A stretch of 64,000 bases of DNA from Leptothoe kymatousa TAU-MAC 1615 (GCF_018739865.1 NZ_JADOER010000010.1:62001-126000), one strand, 5' to 3'; positions 33,501 to 43,823 are shown, counted from the first letter of the stretch. Notes: generated by a model not told the origin, from the letters alone. Numbers and translations: made by a program.

Positions 33501-36479
33501 CTCGCACAGAAATTTAATGACAAAGCAATTAACACACGGGTGCTACTGATGGTTGGGGCCTTAACTTTGCCCTGGAAGGTCCACCTCAGGGAAAGTATCC
33601 CACTGTTGAAAACGGCCTATCTAAGTGGCCTAGAGTCAGGCAATTTAGATGGCGCAGCGCTAAGTCGCTATTATGAGAGTCAATCGTCTTACATTATCGG
33701 TGGGCGGCTCCAGGAACTAGCCAAAAAAGTTGCAACCCACAGTCAGCAGATTCGTGGGATTAAGCAACAACTTCATTTATATAACAACGACCTCCTACAT
33801 CAAGTCATCTTAAATCTTCTCGGCACGTCTAAAGAGCCCTATCGAATCGTAGGTGAGGTTTTTGATGAGACAAAAATGTTGGCTCAGTACCATGCATCCA
33901 GTAACGTACTGGGATTGTTTTGTCTCTATTTACATAAAGCGATGCTTTGTTACTGGTTTGGAGAGTGGGCGACCTCCATCGAGTATACGACTGAAGCCGC
34001 TAACTATTTGGCTGGAAGCACCGCCCAGGCAACGATTCCCCTGTTTTATGTCTATGATTCTTTAGCGCGGTTAACGCAATATCCTGAGGTTGCTAAGGTG
34101 CAACAGGATTCTATATTGGTGCAGGTTAATGAAAATCAAGAAAAAATAGGGCATTGGGCAAAACATGCGCCCATGAACTTTCAACATAAATACGATCTGG
34201 TGCTAGCGGAACAACACCATTATTTGGGTGAGCGGGCCATTGCCATCGACCTGTATGAGCGGGCCATTGCGGGTGCTAAAACCCATGGCTATATTCAAGA
34301 AGAAGCCCTGGGTAATGAACTTGCTGCCAGATTTTATCTGAATTGGGGCAAAGAGAATGTTGCGGCCATCTATATGCAAGAAGCCTATTATGGCTATTCG
34401 CGCTGGGGGGCAAAAGCAAAAGTTGCAGACCTTGAACGTCGCTATCCTGAGCTGTTGAGGCCGATCTTAAAACAGACAACCAGGCCAATGAATATATTCG
34501 AATCAAAGGATTTGGTTCATTCCACCCTGCGATTAAAAACGGATGTTAATAGCTTTAATCAGATATTTGATTTTGCTAGTATTTTGCAGGCATCCCAGGC
34601 ACTTTCCTGTGACATGCCTTTGCATGAGCTGCTAAATCAGCTAATTCAAATCATTTTGCAAAATTCTGGCGGAGATCTTTGCGTACTACTGCTCCCTAAT
34701 CAGAGCGGTGAACTGCAGGTGCGGGCCACGGCTACCCTGGAAGCTGTACAGCTGACGACTGAGCCAGTTAATAATAATCCTAATCTTCCGATAAAGTTAA
34801 TTCAGTATGTTAAAAATGGTCGAGAAGCTATCGTTATTGACGATCTGGAAACAGATTTGCCTGTTATAGATCCGTATCTGAAGCAGAGGCAGCCCAAAAG
34901 TCTGCTATGTTTGCCAATTTTCAATCAGGGCAATCTTATTGGCGTCGTCTACCTCGAAAATAGTTTTGTTAGCTGTGTGTTTACGGAAGAACGTATCGTC
35001 ATTCTCAATTTTCTCTGCACCCAAGCGGCTATCTCCCTTGAAAACGCCCAGCTATATCAGCAGGCCCGTGTCCGTGAACAAGCGATGCAGCGGCAGTCCA
35101 TAGCGTTAGTTCAGCTTTCCAAAAGTGTGAGTGTTTCTCAGGGGAGGCTAACTGATGCCTATCGAGAGATAACAGAAACTGTTGCCCAGCTTTTAGATGT
35201 TGAAAGAGTCAGCATTTGGTTGTTGGATCCAGAGAACAGTAAAATTCGCTGTGTTTCCTTGTTTGAAGCTGCCCAAAGACAACATAGCTCGACCAATACT
35301 GAACTTTTAAGGGTGGACTATCCAGCCTATTTTTCAGCTATTTTGGCTGAGCCAATTTTATCGGTGGAAGATGCTTGGCATGACCCGCGAACCTATGAAT
35401 TTAAGCACGGTTATTTAGGTGTGTTTAATATTGTGTCTATGCTTGATGCGGGATTTAACTTGGATGGCGAAATTAGTGGCATCATTTGTTGTGAAACCAT
35501 AGGTAAGAAACGTGTTTGGAATCAATCTGAGCAAGCCTTTATTCAATCTGTTGCTAACCTAATTGCCCTAGCGGTAGAAGCTAACTATAAACAGGAAAAT
35601 GCAAAGCAGCTGAAGCTTGCTTTAGCAGATTTAGAGCAGTCCCAACTGCAGCTAGTTCAAAGTGAGAAAATGTCAGCATTGGGGAATTTGGTGTCGGGCA
35701 TTGCCCATGAAATCAATAATCCCATTGGCTGTATTCTTGGCAATGTGGATACAACGGAGGAATATTTTAGTGATTTGCTGGGACTACTTGATCGCTACGC
35801 TCAACAGTTTCCTGACCCAGGACCTGAGATCGCTAATGAGTTAACCGCACTGGACTTGGACTACATTCGTGAAGACCTGCCTAAATTGATGCGGGCAATG
35901 CAGGATAGTAGCGATCGCATCACCGATATCAGCAGCAGTCTGCGTATTTTTTCCCGAGCTGATACCGAAACCCGACAGGTATTTGACCTACACAAGGGGC
36001 TGGACAGCACGATCTTAATTCTGCGGCATCGCCTAAAAGTCAACAAATATCGGCCTGATATTGCCATTATTAAAGAGTATGGCGATATTCCCGACGTTAA
36101 TTGCTTTCCAGGGCAGCTCAACCAAGTATTTATGAATATACTAGCCAATGCTATTGATGCCCTAGACGAAGCGAGTCAACGGCTTAGCGCCGCTGAATTG
36201 GCAGCCCATGCTCCACATATTTCAATCCGCACTGAGGTAGATTCCCCACAGCATGTGAAGGTTTTTATCGCTGACAATGGACCAGGTATTCCCGAAAATA
36301 TTAAAGGTAATATTTTCGATACGTTATTTACTACAAAAAGTGTTGGAAAAGGAACAGGGTTAGGGTTAGCAATTTCCCATCAAATTGTTACCGAAACCCA
36401 TCTGGGAAGTTTGACAGTAGAATCAGAAATGGGTAAAGGTACTCAGTTTTGTATACGCCTGCCCATTTTGGCTGATTAG
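30564..36479 (+). CDS. Trifunctional Ser/Thr kinase - AAA ATPase - GAF - histidine kinase (1971 aa)
   Basis: Domain order: Ser/Thr-kinase-like domain (about 12-270) with HKDIKPTNIL (Asp138) and IDFS (Asp157); AAA-type ATPase with Walker A GFSGIGKT (338-345) and Walker B LVIFLDDLQWAD; a long TPR-like helical region (about 650-1320); two GAF domains (about 1332-1500 and 1510-1675); and a histidine kinase with phospho-acceptor His1715 in IAHEINNP, the N-box NILANAIDAL, ADNGPGIP and GKGTGLGLAI. This is the hybrid kinase architecture of Anabaena HstK. The kinase Gly-loop is poor (IYQGTQTVVYRA) and DFG is DFS, so Ser/Thr kinase activity is uncertain. The start context ATGAC(C/T)C is shared with the paralogue at 36744. 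Confidence 0.92.
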   Translation: MTHVAEPLYSALSLSGYTLAECIYQGTQTVVYRAMETATQRPVVVKLLVQEYPSFADLVQFRNQYTVARNLPIAGIVHPLSLETWGNSYALVMEDCGEIDLEQYAQQYPMALADSLDIAVQLATIVHHLHQHQVMHKDIKPTNILIHPVSKQIKLIDFSLASLLPRETQTIQSPQRLEGTLAYMAPEQTGRMNRGIDYRTDFYALGVTLYQLLTGRLPFISQDPLELIHCHLAQMPMAVDQVNPSIPTTVATIVATLMAKNAENRYQSALGLKYDLEECLSQWRGQGKIAEFALRQRDLVNRFLLPEKLYGRETEIQALLNAFNRVTLSTSELMLVAGFSGIGKTAVVNEVHKPITRQRGYFIKGKFDQFNRNIPLSAFLQALQDLMGQLISESDAQLATWKAHILDAVGKNGQVLIDVIPGLQQIIGHQPPVIALSGEAAQTRFNQLFQSFIEVFSTVKHPLVIFLDDLQWADTTSLQLIKLLVTNNRYCLLIGAYRDNEVSSVHPLMLAVDELKQSRAIVNTIPLKPLAFDDTNHLIADTLQCSTDLARPLTTLVDGKTRGNPFFTTRFLKALYEDGLLSFDQAESHWKCDLSQVKAMALTDDVVEFMVAQLQKLPLETQQILKLAACVGNQFDLNTLAVVVEKTVDDVAQALWQALKEGVVLPTSQVYKFFQFETNHRKREINPTYQFLHDRVQQAAYCLIQADKKQTTHLKIGKLLLDATDVADNLFSIVNHWNMGAALVTDVSDRAQLCQLNLKAADKAKRATAYDAAYRYAVVGIQSLGAESWQTNYELTLALHDLATESAYLKGDFANSQRWAHIVLKHAKNILDKVQVQEINLLAYTAQKRTSDAIEIGLKSLERLNISIPSTPTQGDIQTAWAEVGALIAQTKIESLCELPQMADNSSLAALRILNSMAATVYLTQPQLFPLIVLAQVKLSLLNGNTPVSAGAYARYSFMLCSKIKDIELGYTFGRLALSLAQKFNDKAINTRVLLMVGALTLPWKVHLRESIPLLKTAYLSGLESGNLDGAALSRYYESQSSYIIGGRLQELAKKVATHSQQIRGIKQQLHLYNNDLLHQVILNLLGTSKEPYRIVGEVFDETKMLAQYHASSNVLGLFCLYLHKAMLCYWFGEWATSIEYTTEAANYLAGSTAQATIPLFYVYDSLARLTQYPEVAKVQQDSILVQVNENQEKIGHWAKHAPMNFQHKYDLVLAEQHHYLGERAIAIDLYERAIAGAKTHGYIQEEALGNELAARFYLNWGKENVAAIYMQEAYYGYSRWGAKAKVADLERRYPELLRPILKQTTRPMNIFESKDLVHSTLRLKTDVNSFNQIFDFASILQASQALSCDMPLHELLNQLIQIILQNSGGDLCVLLLPNQSGELQVRATATLEAVQLTTEPVNNNPNLPIKLIQYVKNGREAIVIDDLETDLPVIDPYLKQRQPKSLLCLPIFNQGNLIGVVYLENSFVSCVFTEERIVILNFLCTQAAISLENAQLYQQARVREQAMQRQSIALVQLSKSVSVSQGRLTDAYREITETVAQLLDVERVSIWLLDPENSKIRCVSLFEAAQRQHSSTNTELLRVDYPAYFSAILAEPILSVEDAWHDPRTYEFKHGYLGVFNIVSMLDAGFNLDGEISGIICCETIGKKRVWNQSEQAFIQSVANLIALAVEANYKQENAKQLKLALADLEQSQLQLVQSEKMSALGNLVSGIAHEINNPIGCILGNVDTTEEYFSDLLGLLDRYAQQFPDPGPEIANELTALDLDYIREDLPKLMRAMQDSSDRITDISSSLRIFSRADTETRQVFDLHKGLDSTILILRHRLKVNKYRPDIAIIKEYGDIPDVNCFPGQLNQVFMNILANAIDALDEASQRLSAAELAAHAPHISIRTEVDSPQHVKVFIADNGPGIPENIKGNIFDTLFTTKSVGKGTGLGLAISHQIVTETHLGSLTVESEMGKGTQFCIRLPILAD

Positions 36480-36529
36480 TTTGTTCCACCTTATTTTGTA
36501 AATGCCTGCCCATTTTGGCTGATGAGTTT
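36457..36529 (+). repeat. 26-bp direct repeat across the end of the first giant kinase gene
   Basis: GCCTGCCCATTTTGGCTGAT followed by (T/G)AGTTT occurs at 36457-36482 and again at 36504-36529, 47 bp apart, with one mismatch. The first copy contains the last codons and stop of the kinase gene. The second lies in the spacer before the next kinase. It looks like a local duplication of the gene's 3' end. Confidence 0.8.
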
Positions 36530-36743
36530 TCCCAACGTTCCTGATCCCCACGCTGATTTTGCCTATAAAGTATTGATCAACTGCATCTTTAACAACGGGG
36601 TCGTCGCCTAAATCAGCCGTGATGTTTTCTCTGTTTGATAAATATTCATAAGGATTTAAGGGGATCTAACCCCCATGGAATTATTCACTTAACCCTGTTT
36701 CGGGCACATTGAAGGTAGACTCTACTGCTTTTCCAATGAGCGT

Positions 36744-39700
36744 ATGACTCGTGTTGTCGAACCATTTCCTGCCATAGCTATGCATTTGCCTGGGTATACC
36801 TTCGTCGCATGGATTTATCGAGGTGCCCGGACCATGGTGTATCGGGCCGTGGAAATCGGAACGCAGCAACCGGTCGTCATTAAGGTCCTAGCCCAGGAAT
36901 ATCCAAGCTTTATTCAACTGGTGCAGTTTCGCAATCAATATGAAATCCTCAGGCACCTGACAATTCCAGGCATTATTCATCCCCTGGGCTTGGTCCCCTG
37001 CGGTAATGGCCATGCATTAGTGATGGAAGCCTTTGAAGGTATTGACCTAGGCCAATACCTTCAGTCCCACCCCCTCAGTGTGGATGACGCCTTAGATATT
37101 GCGATTCAACTGGTCGATACCCTCGGCAATCTCCATCAACAGCAGATTATCCATAAAGATATTCAGCCCGCCAATATTCTGATTCAGCCCGACTCAAACC
37201 AGGTAAAACTGATTGACTTTAGCATCGCTTCGCGGCTGCCTAAAGAAACCCAGACTGAGCAAAGCCCCAAAAGCCTAGAGGGCACCCTGGCCTATCTCGC
37301 CCCAGAGCAGACGGGGCGCATGAACCGGGGCATTGACTATCGAGCAGACTTTTACTCCCTGGGGGTGACCTTATATCAGCTATTTACGGGGCAGCTGCCG
37401 TTTCCCAGCAATGATCCGTTGGAACTGATCCACTGCCACATGGCCCAGCTACCCAGGGCCATTGACCAGGTTGATCGGGCTGTGCCGTCGATGGTGGCGG
37501 CCATCGTGGGTAAGCTGATGGCCAAAAACGCAGAAGATCGCTACCAGTCGGCCCTAGGCCTCAAGCACGATTTGCACCATTGCCTCACCCAGTGGGCAGA
37601 GCGGCGGCAGATTCCTCGCTTTGACCTCGGTCAGCAAGACCTGTGCGATCGCTTCCTAATTCCAGAAAAGCTCTATGGTCGAGAAGCGGACGTGCAGCTG
37701 CTGCTGGATGCTTTTGAGCGCGTGGCCCAGGGCGCTGGCGAACTGACGCTGGTGACTGGGTTGTCCGGCATGGGCAAAACCTCTGTGATCAACGAAGTGC
37801 ACAAACCCATCGTGCGCCAGCGGGGATACTTTATCCAGGGAAAATTCGATCAGTTCAATCGCAATAGTCCCTTTTCTGCCTTTGTTCAGGCCTTTCGAGA
37901 CTTGGTCGGCCAATTATTAAGTGAGAGTAGTACGGAATTACAACATTGGAAACGGCTGCTTTTAGATGCCTTGGGGGAAAATGCCCAGGTAATCATTGAC
38001 CTGATTCCAGAATTAGCCAAGATTTTAGGCCCTCAGCCCCCGGCCCCAACCCTATCGGCCCCGGCCACCCAAAATCGTTTTCACCGGCTCTTTTCAAACT
38101 TTATCCGGGTCTTCACAACCCGCGACCATCCCCTCGTAATTTTTGTCGATGATTTGCAATGGGCCGACTCAGCATCGTTAAAACTGATTGAGAGTCTGAT
38201 GGCCGATACCCCAACGGCGTATCTGTTGCTGCTGGGGGCCTATCGCGATCGCGAAGTCTTGTCGGCCCATCCCCTACGATTTGCCCTGGATGCCCTCTGC
38301 CAATCCCAGGCCCATGTCAGCACGATTGCCCTCACGCCGCTACAGGCCAATAGCCTGACCCACCTGATTGCCGATACTCTACACAGTTCGACGGGCGCTG
38401 CCGCCCCCTTGGCTAACCTGGTGATGCAAAAGACCCAGGGGAATCCGTTCTTTATCAACCAGTTTCTGACCGCCCTGCACAGTGACCAACTAATTAGTTT
38501 TAATCGCGCTGCCGGTAGCTGGCAGTGGGATATCGCAAAGCTCCAGGATGCCGCTTTTAGCGATAGCGTCCTGGAGCTGATGGTGCAGCAACTGCAAAAA
38601 CTGCCAGACACCACCCAGACAGTGTTAAAGCTGGCGGCCTGTATCGGCGCACAATTTGACCTGGCAACCTTAGCCATTGTGTCAGAACAATCTCAAGCAG
38701 AGGTTGCAGTTGCCCTGTGGAGTGCCCTACAACAGGACTTAGTTGTGCCCCAAAATGACCTTTACAAATTTTACCTAGGGGATATAGACGCAGCCACCAC
38801 GTTTTCCGAAACCCTTCACTATCGGTTTCTCCACGATCGGGTGCAGCAGGCGGCCTATGCCCTCATACCCACCGATCACCATCAACGGGTCCATCTACGC
38901 ATTGGGCAGCTGTTACTGCGCGACACGCCTACGCAACAACAGGCGGATAAGATTTTTGACATTGTGAGTCAGCTCAATTTAGGTTGCCCTTTAATCACCG
39001 ATGGCTGCGATCGCACACAGTTAGCAGAACTCAACCTAATCGCTGGACAACGCGCCAAACAATCTACAGCTTACGAGGCGGCTACGGAGTATCTGACCCT
39101 GGGCATTGAGCTTTTAGACCCGGATAACTGTTGGCAAGAGCACCATGAACTCACCCTAGCGCTCCATCAAGCAGCGGCAGAATCTTGTTATCTGGGGGGC
39201 GATTTTTCCACCATGGAAACCTGGATAGCTAAGCTACTCGACCATACCCATGAAGTTCTAGAACAAGTCAAAGTATACGAAGTTAACATCCAAGCCTGCA
39301 TTGCCCAAAATCGCCTACAGCAGGGCCTGCACATCGCCTTTGAGATCTTAGAAAAACTCGGCGTACAGCTACCGGAAAATCCTACCCCCGAAGACTTCAC
39401 CGCATATCTCCAGGAGGTCCAGACGACTATTGGGGAGCGTTCCCCCGCTGATTTATTAGATCTACCGCCGATGGTAGACCAACAATATCTCGCCATCCTG
39501 CGCATTCTCTCTAGCATGTTTGGATTAGCCTACAACGGGCATCCTCAGCTATTTCCACTAATCATTTTCAAGCAGGTTAGCCTGTCTGTTCAGCATGGCA
39601 ACGCTAGCTTTTCCGCCGCCGCCTATGCCAGCTATGGACTCATCCTGACAGCATTTTTAGGGCAAGCTCAGCAGGGGTATGATTTTAGTCAACTGGCCAC

Positions 39701-42700
39701 GAACCTCCTACACCAGCTCGATGCCAATGGGCTCAAAGCCAAAACTCTCTGTATAGCCAATTCTTTTGTCTGTCACCACCAAGAACATCTCAAAAATAGT
39801 CTCCAGCCTTTACTGACAGGGTATGGGGCGGGGGTAGAAACGGGCGATATTGAGTGGGCAGCTTGGTGTATTTTCCCCTACGGCATGCACGCTTACCTGG
39901 TGGGGACCGAGCTAACGGCCCTGGCCCAGGAGATGGAAAAGTATGGACAGGCCCTCGCCAGCCTCAAGCAAATGACGCCCTATAACTATTTGAGCACTTA
40001 CCACCAGACTGTGATCAACCTGTTAGGCCAGTCCGACAGACCCCAGCAGCTCCAGGGTGAAATATACGATGGGGCGAGTATGCTGCCCCAGCATCACCAA
40101 GCCAACGATCGCCCTGCCATATATCACTTGCATATCAACCAGGCAATGTTGTCGTATTGGTTTGAAGACTATGGACAAGCCATTCAAGCCCTCGACATTT
40201 GTCGCACCTATTTAGATGGTGTGCCTGGCCTTTACGTGATCTCCCTCCTCTATTTTTATGACTCATTAGCCCAGCTGGCACTGTATCCCACCCAGCCGCC
40301 CGCCGCCCAGACACAGACCATGGAGAGGGTGGAGCGTAATCTAACCCATTTGCAAAAGTGGGCCAACAACGCTCCGATGAATCATAAACATAAGCAAACG
40401 TTGATTAGGGCTGAGTGCTGTCGTGTGTTGGCCAAGTATGCACTGGCCATTGAACTGTACGACAGTGCCATTGTAGAGGCAAAGGCTAACGGTTATCCCC
40501 AAGAAGAGGCCTTAGCCAATGAACTGGCGGCCAAGTTTTATCTGGATTGGGGCAAAGAGAAAGTTGCCGCAGACTATATGCAAAATGCCTACTATGGCTA
40601 CTCTCGTTGGGGCGCCCAGGCCAAGGTTACCGATTTAGAACACCGCTATCCCGAACAACTGCGTCCCATTTTACAGCCGTCGGTGTCGTCTCAAGACCTA
40701 TTGACCACCCTGATAACGCTGAGCGAATCAGCGGTCACCCCCCATCCAGGTGCCGGCAGCCCCAGCCTCAATCAAACCTTTGATTTAGCCAGTATCCTCA
40801 AAGCCTCCCAGGCTCTTTCTAGCACTATTCAGCTAGATGAATTGCTGCAACAATTCACCCAAATTATTCTACAAAATTCGGGGGGCGATCGATGTGGGCT
40901 GATACTTCCCGATCAGGATGGGGGGTGGCAGGTGCGGGCGATCGCCACGCCAGCAGATGTTCAATTCTACACAGAGCCGCTCAATCATAATCCTAAGCTG
41001 CCTGTAAAGCTGATTCAATATGTCATAAATACGGAAGAGACGGTTGTTATTGATGATTTAAAGACTGATTTAGCGGTCATCGACGATTATTTTCAGCAAC
41101 AACAGCCCAAGAGTCTGTTGTGTTTACCCATTCTTAACCAAAAGCGCTGCATTGGCATTATCTCGGTTGAGAATCATCTCACTAGTGGGGCGTTCACCCA
41201 TGAACGTATTTTAATCCTTAATTTTCTGTGTACCCAAGCGGCGGTTGCCATTGAAAATGCCCGGCTATTTGCTGAAAGGTTAAAGGTGGAAGACTCCTTA
41301 CGGGACAGTGAAGCCAAATTCCGCACCCTTTTATCCAACCTGGATGGTGTGGTGTATCGCTGTCAGAATGATGCGGACTGGACCATGGAGTTTATGAGCG
41401 ATGCGATTACGGCGCTATCGGGGTATCCGGTCACTGACTTTATTAACAATCGCAAGCGCACCTATGCCAGTGTTATTCATCCCGATGATGTTGTTTTGGT
41501 GGATGTAGCTGTTGCCCAAAGTTTATTGTTGCAACAGTCCTTTGCCATGGAGTACCGCATTCTTCACCGGGATGGTTCAGTGCGGTGGGTTACGGAAAAG
41601 GGCAAAGGAATTTTTAACAGTGCGGGGGAGGTCCAATGTCTAGAAGGGGTAATTTTTGATATTAGCGCTCGCAAAACGTCAGAAATTGCGCTGCAAAAAA
41701 GCGAAGCCCACAATCGCGCCTTGGTTAGCGCTCTTCCCGATTTGCTCATGCGGCTGAGTCGAGATGGCATTTATCTAGAATGCGCGGCGTCGCCTCAATT
41801 TAGGGTGGTGGGCAATGTTAATGAGTGGATTGGCAAACATGTGGGCGATGTATTGTCCCCGGCACTGGCTCAAAAGCGCCTAGCGTTTATCCAAAAGGCG
41901 TTGGATAGTCGAACCATTCAAATGTATGAGCAAACATTGGTGGTGGAGGGCAAAACCCAGCAGGAAGAAGTGCGCGTAGTTCCCTATGCGGAGGATGAAA
42001 TCCTGTTGCTTGTGCGGGATATTAGCGATCGCAAAGCCGCCGAACAAAAATTGCTGGAATCTCAAACCTTCTTAGAAACGGTTTTAGATACCTTTCCCCT
42101 GTCAATTTTCTGGAAAGATCGAGAATCTCGCTACATTGGCGTAAACCAAAATTTTGCCCAGGATGCTGGCTTTGAAAAAACTGAAGATTTAGTGGGTTTA
42201 GACGATTTTGACATGCCATGGGCAGAGACTGAGGCCGAGGCATTTCGAGCGGATGATCGGCAGGTGATGCTAACGAATGAACCCAAGTTAGGCATCGTCG
42301 AAACCCAAGTTCGGGCGGATGGAGCCCAGGTATGGTTAGAAACAAACAAGCTGCCGCTCCATGACCTCAAGGGAAATGTGATTGGGGTGTTGGGCACCTA
42401 CCAAGATATTAGCGATCGCAAACAGGCCGAGGCAAACTCTCGCCTATTGGCCTCGGTGGTGGAATCATCCGACGATGCCATTATTACCAAAAGTCTAGAG
42501 GGCATGATTACCAGTTGGAACCAGGCGGCGGTGAATCTATTTGGCTACACTGCCACAGAAGCCATCGGTCAGCCCATTACCATCCTATTCCCACCCGATC
42601 GGCTCCAGGAAGAAGCCCAGATTCTTGCCCAGCTGAAGAACAAAGAAAGTATTGAGCACTTTGAAACAGTGCGGCTACATCGGGATGGGTCTCCCATTCA

Positions 42701-43682
42701 TATTTCGGTGACCATCTCGCCGCTGGTCGATCGCTATGGCAATGTGGTGGGCGCTTCTAAGATAGTCAGGGACATTCGCGATCGCAAACGGGCAGAAGCC
42801 GCCCTACTGCAAAAATCCCACGATTTAGAAAAAGCCCTGGCCGACTTACAAAATGCCCAGCTACAAATGGTACAAAATGAAAAAATGTCTGCCCTTGGCA
42901 GCTTAGTGGCTGGGGTTGCCCATGAGATTAACAACCCAGTCGGCTGTATCATTGGCAACATTGGCGCAACCCAGGATTACTTCGGTGATCTATTGGAAAT
43001 ACTCGCCCTTTATCAAGACCATTTTCCCCAGCCGGGATCTGAGGTTGAAGATCTTTTAGAAACTGTTGATTTAGATTATCTTACCGACGATATCCCCAAA
43101 CTCATCAAGGCCATGAAAGATGCTGGGGACCGAATCAAATCCATCAGCAAGAGTTTACGCACCTTTTCTCGGGCCGATGCAGAAAACAAACAGCCCTTTG
43201 ACCTGCACGAAGGCATTGAAAGTACCCTATTGATTTTGCGTCATCGGCTCAAGGCCAATGACCATCGACCAGCCATAGACGTGGTAACAGACTATGGCGA
43301 CATACCTGAGGTGGATTGCTTCCCTGGGCAGCTGAACCAAGTGTTTATGAATATTTTGGCCAATGCCATTGATGCCCTCGATGAGGCGAGTCGAAACCGC
43401 AGCTATGAAGATATGCAATCACAGCCCCATCGCATTACCATTGGCACGTCCCTGGAAGATCATCAGGTAAAAATTGTCATCGCTGACAATGGCCCAGGCA
43501 TTTCAGACACGATCAAGTCCAAAATTTTCGATCACTTGTTTACCACTAAAGAGATTGGCAAGGGAACAGGATTAGGCCTGGCCATTGTGCGGCAGATTGT
43601 GATGGACACCCACGGGGGTGATTTGGCCGTGAACTCTACCATGGGCCAGGGCAGTGAGTTTTGTATATATCTGCCGCTTTGA
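36744..43682 (+). CDS. Trifunctional Ser/Thr kinase - AAA ATPase - GAF - multi-PAS - histidine kinase (2312 aa)
   Basis: Paralogue of the preceding gene with the same order but a different sensor module. Kinase-like domain: HKDIQPANIL (Asp139), IDFS (Asp158). ATPase: Walker A GLSGMGKT (339-346), LVIFVDDLQWAD. Helical region to about 1330, one GAF (about 1342-1510), then four PAS-type units (about 1520-1640, 1655-1765, 1770-1895, 1896-2018). Histidine kinase: His2060 in VAHEINNP, NILANAIDAL, ADNGPGIS and GKGTGLGLAI. It lies 264 bp after the first paralogue on the same strand. The pair probably arose by tandem duplication, after which the second GAF was replaced by PAS units or vice versa. Signal and partners are unknown; no response regulator is adjacent. 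Confidence 0.92.
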   Translation: MTRVVEPFPAIAMHLPGYTFVAWIYRGARTMVYRAVEIGTQQPVVIKVLAQEYPSFIQLVQFRNQYEILRHLTIPGIIHPLGLVPCGNGHALVMEAFEGIDLGQYLQSHPLSVDDALDIAIQLVDTLGNLHQQQIIHKDIQPANILIQPDSNQVKLIDFSIASRLPKETQTEQSPKSLEGTLAYLAPEQTGRMNRGIDYRADFYSLGVTLYQLFTGQLPFPSNDPLELIHCHMAQLPRAIDQVDRAVPSMVAAIVGKLMAKNAEDRYQSALGLKHDLHHCLTQWAERRQIPRFDLGQQDLCDRFLIPEKLYGREADVQLLLDAFERVAQGAGELTLVTGLSGMGKTSVINEVHKPIVRQRGYFIQGKFDQFNRNSPFSAFVQAFRDLVGQLLSESSTELQHWKRLLLDALGENAQVIIDLIPELAKILGPQPPAPTLSAPATQNRFHRLFSNFIRVFTTRDHPLVIFVDDLQWADSASLKLIESLMADTPTAYLLLLGAYRDREVLSAHPLRFALDALCQSQAHVSTIALTPLQANSLTHLIADTLHSSTGAAAPLANLVMQKTQGNPFFINQFLTALHSDQLISFNRAAGSWQWDIAKLQDAAFSDSVLELMVQQLQKLPDTTQTVLKLAACIGAQFDLATLAIVSEQSQAEVAVALWSALQQDLVVPQNDLYKFYLGDIDAATTFSETLHYRFLHDRVQQAAYALIPTDHHQRVHLRIGQLLLRDTPTQQQADKIFDIVSQLNLGCPLITDGCDRTQLAELNLIAGQRAKQSTAYEAATEYLTLGIELLDPDNCWQEHHELTLALHQAAAESCYLGGDFSTMETWIAKLLDHTHEVLEQVKVYEVNIQACIAQNRLQQGLHIAFEILEKLGVQLPENPTPEDFTAYLQEVQTTIGERSPADLLDLPPMVDQQYLAILRILSSMFGLAYNGHPQLFPLIIFKQVSLSVQHGNASFSAAAYASYGLILTAFLGQAQQGYDFSQLATNLLHQLDANGLKAKTLCIANSFVCHHQEHLKNSLQPLLTGYGAGVETGDIEWAAWCIFPYGMHAYLVGTELTALAQEMEKYGQALASLKQMTPYNYLSTYHQTVINLLGQSDRPQQLQGEIYDGASMLPQHHQANDRPAIYHLHINQAMLSYWFEDYGQAIQALDICRTYLDGVPGLYVISLLYFYDSLAQLALYPTQPPAAQTQTMERVERNLTHLQKWANNAPMNHKHKQTLIRAECCRVLAKYALAIELYDSAIVEAKANGYPQEEALANELAAKFYLDWGKEKVAADYMQNAYYGYSRWGAQAKVTDLEHRYPEQLRPILQPSVSSQDLLTTLITLSESAVTPHPGAGSPSLNQTFDLASILKASQALSSTIQLDELLQQFTQIILQNSGGDRCGLILPDQDGGWQVRAIATPADVQFYTEPLNHNPKLPVKLIQYVINTEETVVIDDLKTDLAVIDDYFQQQQPKSLLCLPILNQKRCIGIISVENHLTSGAFTHERILILNFLCTQAAVAIENARLFAERLKVEDSLRDSEAKFRTLLSNLDGVVYRCQNDADWTMEFMSDAITALSGYPVTDFINNRKRTYASVIHPDDVVLVDVAVAQSLLLQQSFAMEYRILHRDGSVRWVTEKGKGIFNSAGEVQCLEGVIFDISARKTSEIALQKSEAHNRALVSALPDLLMRLSRDGIYLECAASPQFRVVGNVNEWIGKHVGDVLSPALAQKRLAFIQKALDSRTIQMYEQTLVVEGKTQQEEVRVVPYAEDEILLLVRDISDRKAAEQKLLESQTFLETVLDTFPLSIFWKDRESRYIGVNQNFAQDAGFEKTEDLVGLDDFDMPWAETEAEAFRADDRQVMLTNEPKLGIVETQVRADGAQVWLETNKLPLHDLKGNVIGVLGTYQDISDRKQAEANSRLLASVVESSDDAIITKSLEGMITSWNQAAVNLFGYTATEAIGQPITILFPPDRLQEEAQILAQLKNKESIEHFETVRLHRDGSPIHISVTISPLVDRYGNVVGASKIVRDIRDRKRAEAALLQKSHDLEKALADLQNAQLQMVQNEKMSALGSLVAGVAHEINNPVGCIIGNIGATQDYFGDLLEILALYQDHFPQPGSEVEDLLETVDLDYLTDDIPKLIKAMKDAGDRIKSISKSLRTFSRADAENKQPFDLHEGIESTLLILRHRLKANDHRPAIDVVTDYGDIPEVDCFPGQLNQVFMNILANAIDALDEASRNRSYEDMQSQPHRITIGTSLEDHQVKIVIADNGPGISDTIKSKIFDHLFTTKEIGKGTGLGLAIVRQIVMDTHGGDLAVNSTMGQGSEFCIYLPL

Positions 43683-43823
43683 TCAACCGCAGATCCAAAA
43701 ACCAGCGGCCCGGCCACCCTGATGGTAAATGCTCCCAGACAGGTCGCACGATTGCCTGAAAATTATAGGCAGTCGGAATGCCCCCCTTTTCTGACCTGCG
43801 ACTGCCAACCTCATTTCCCGCAA

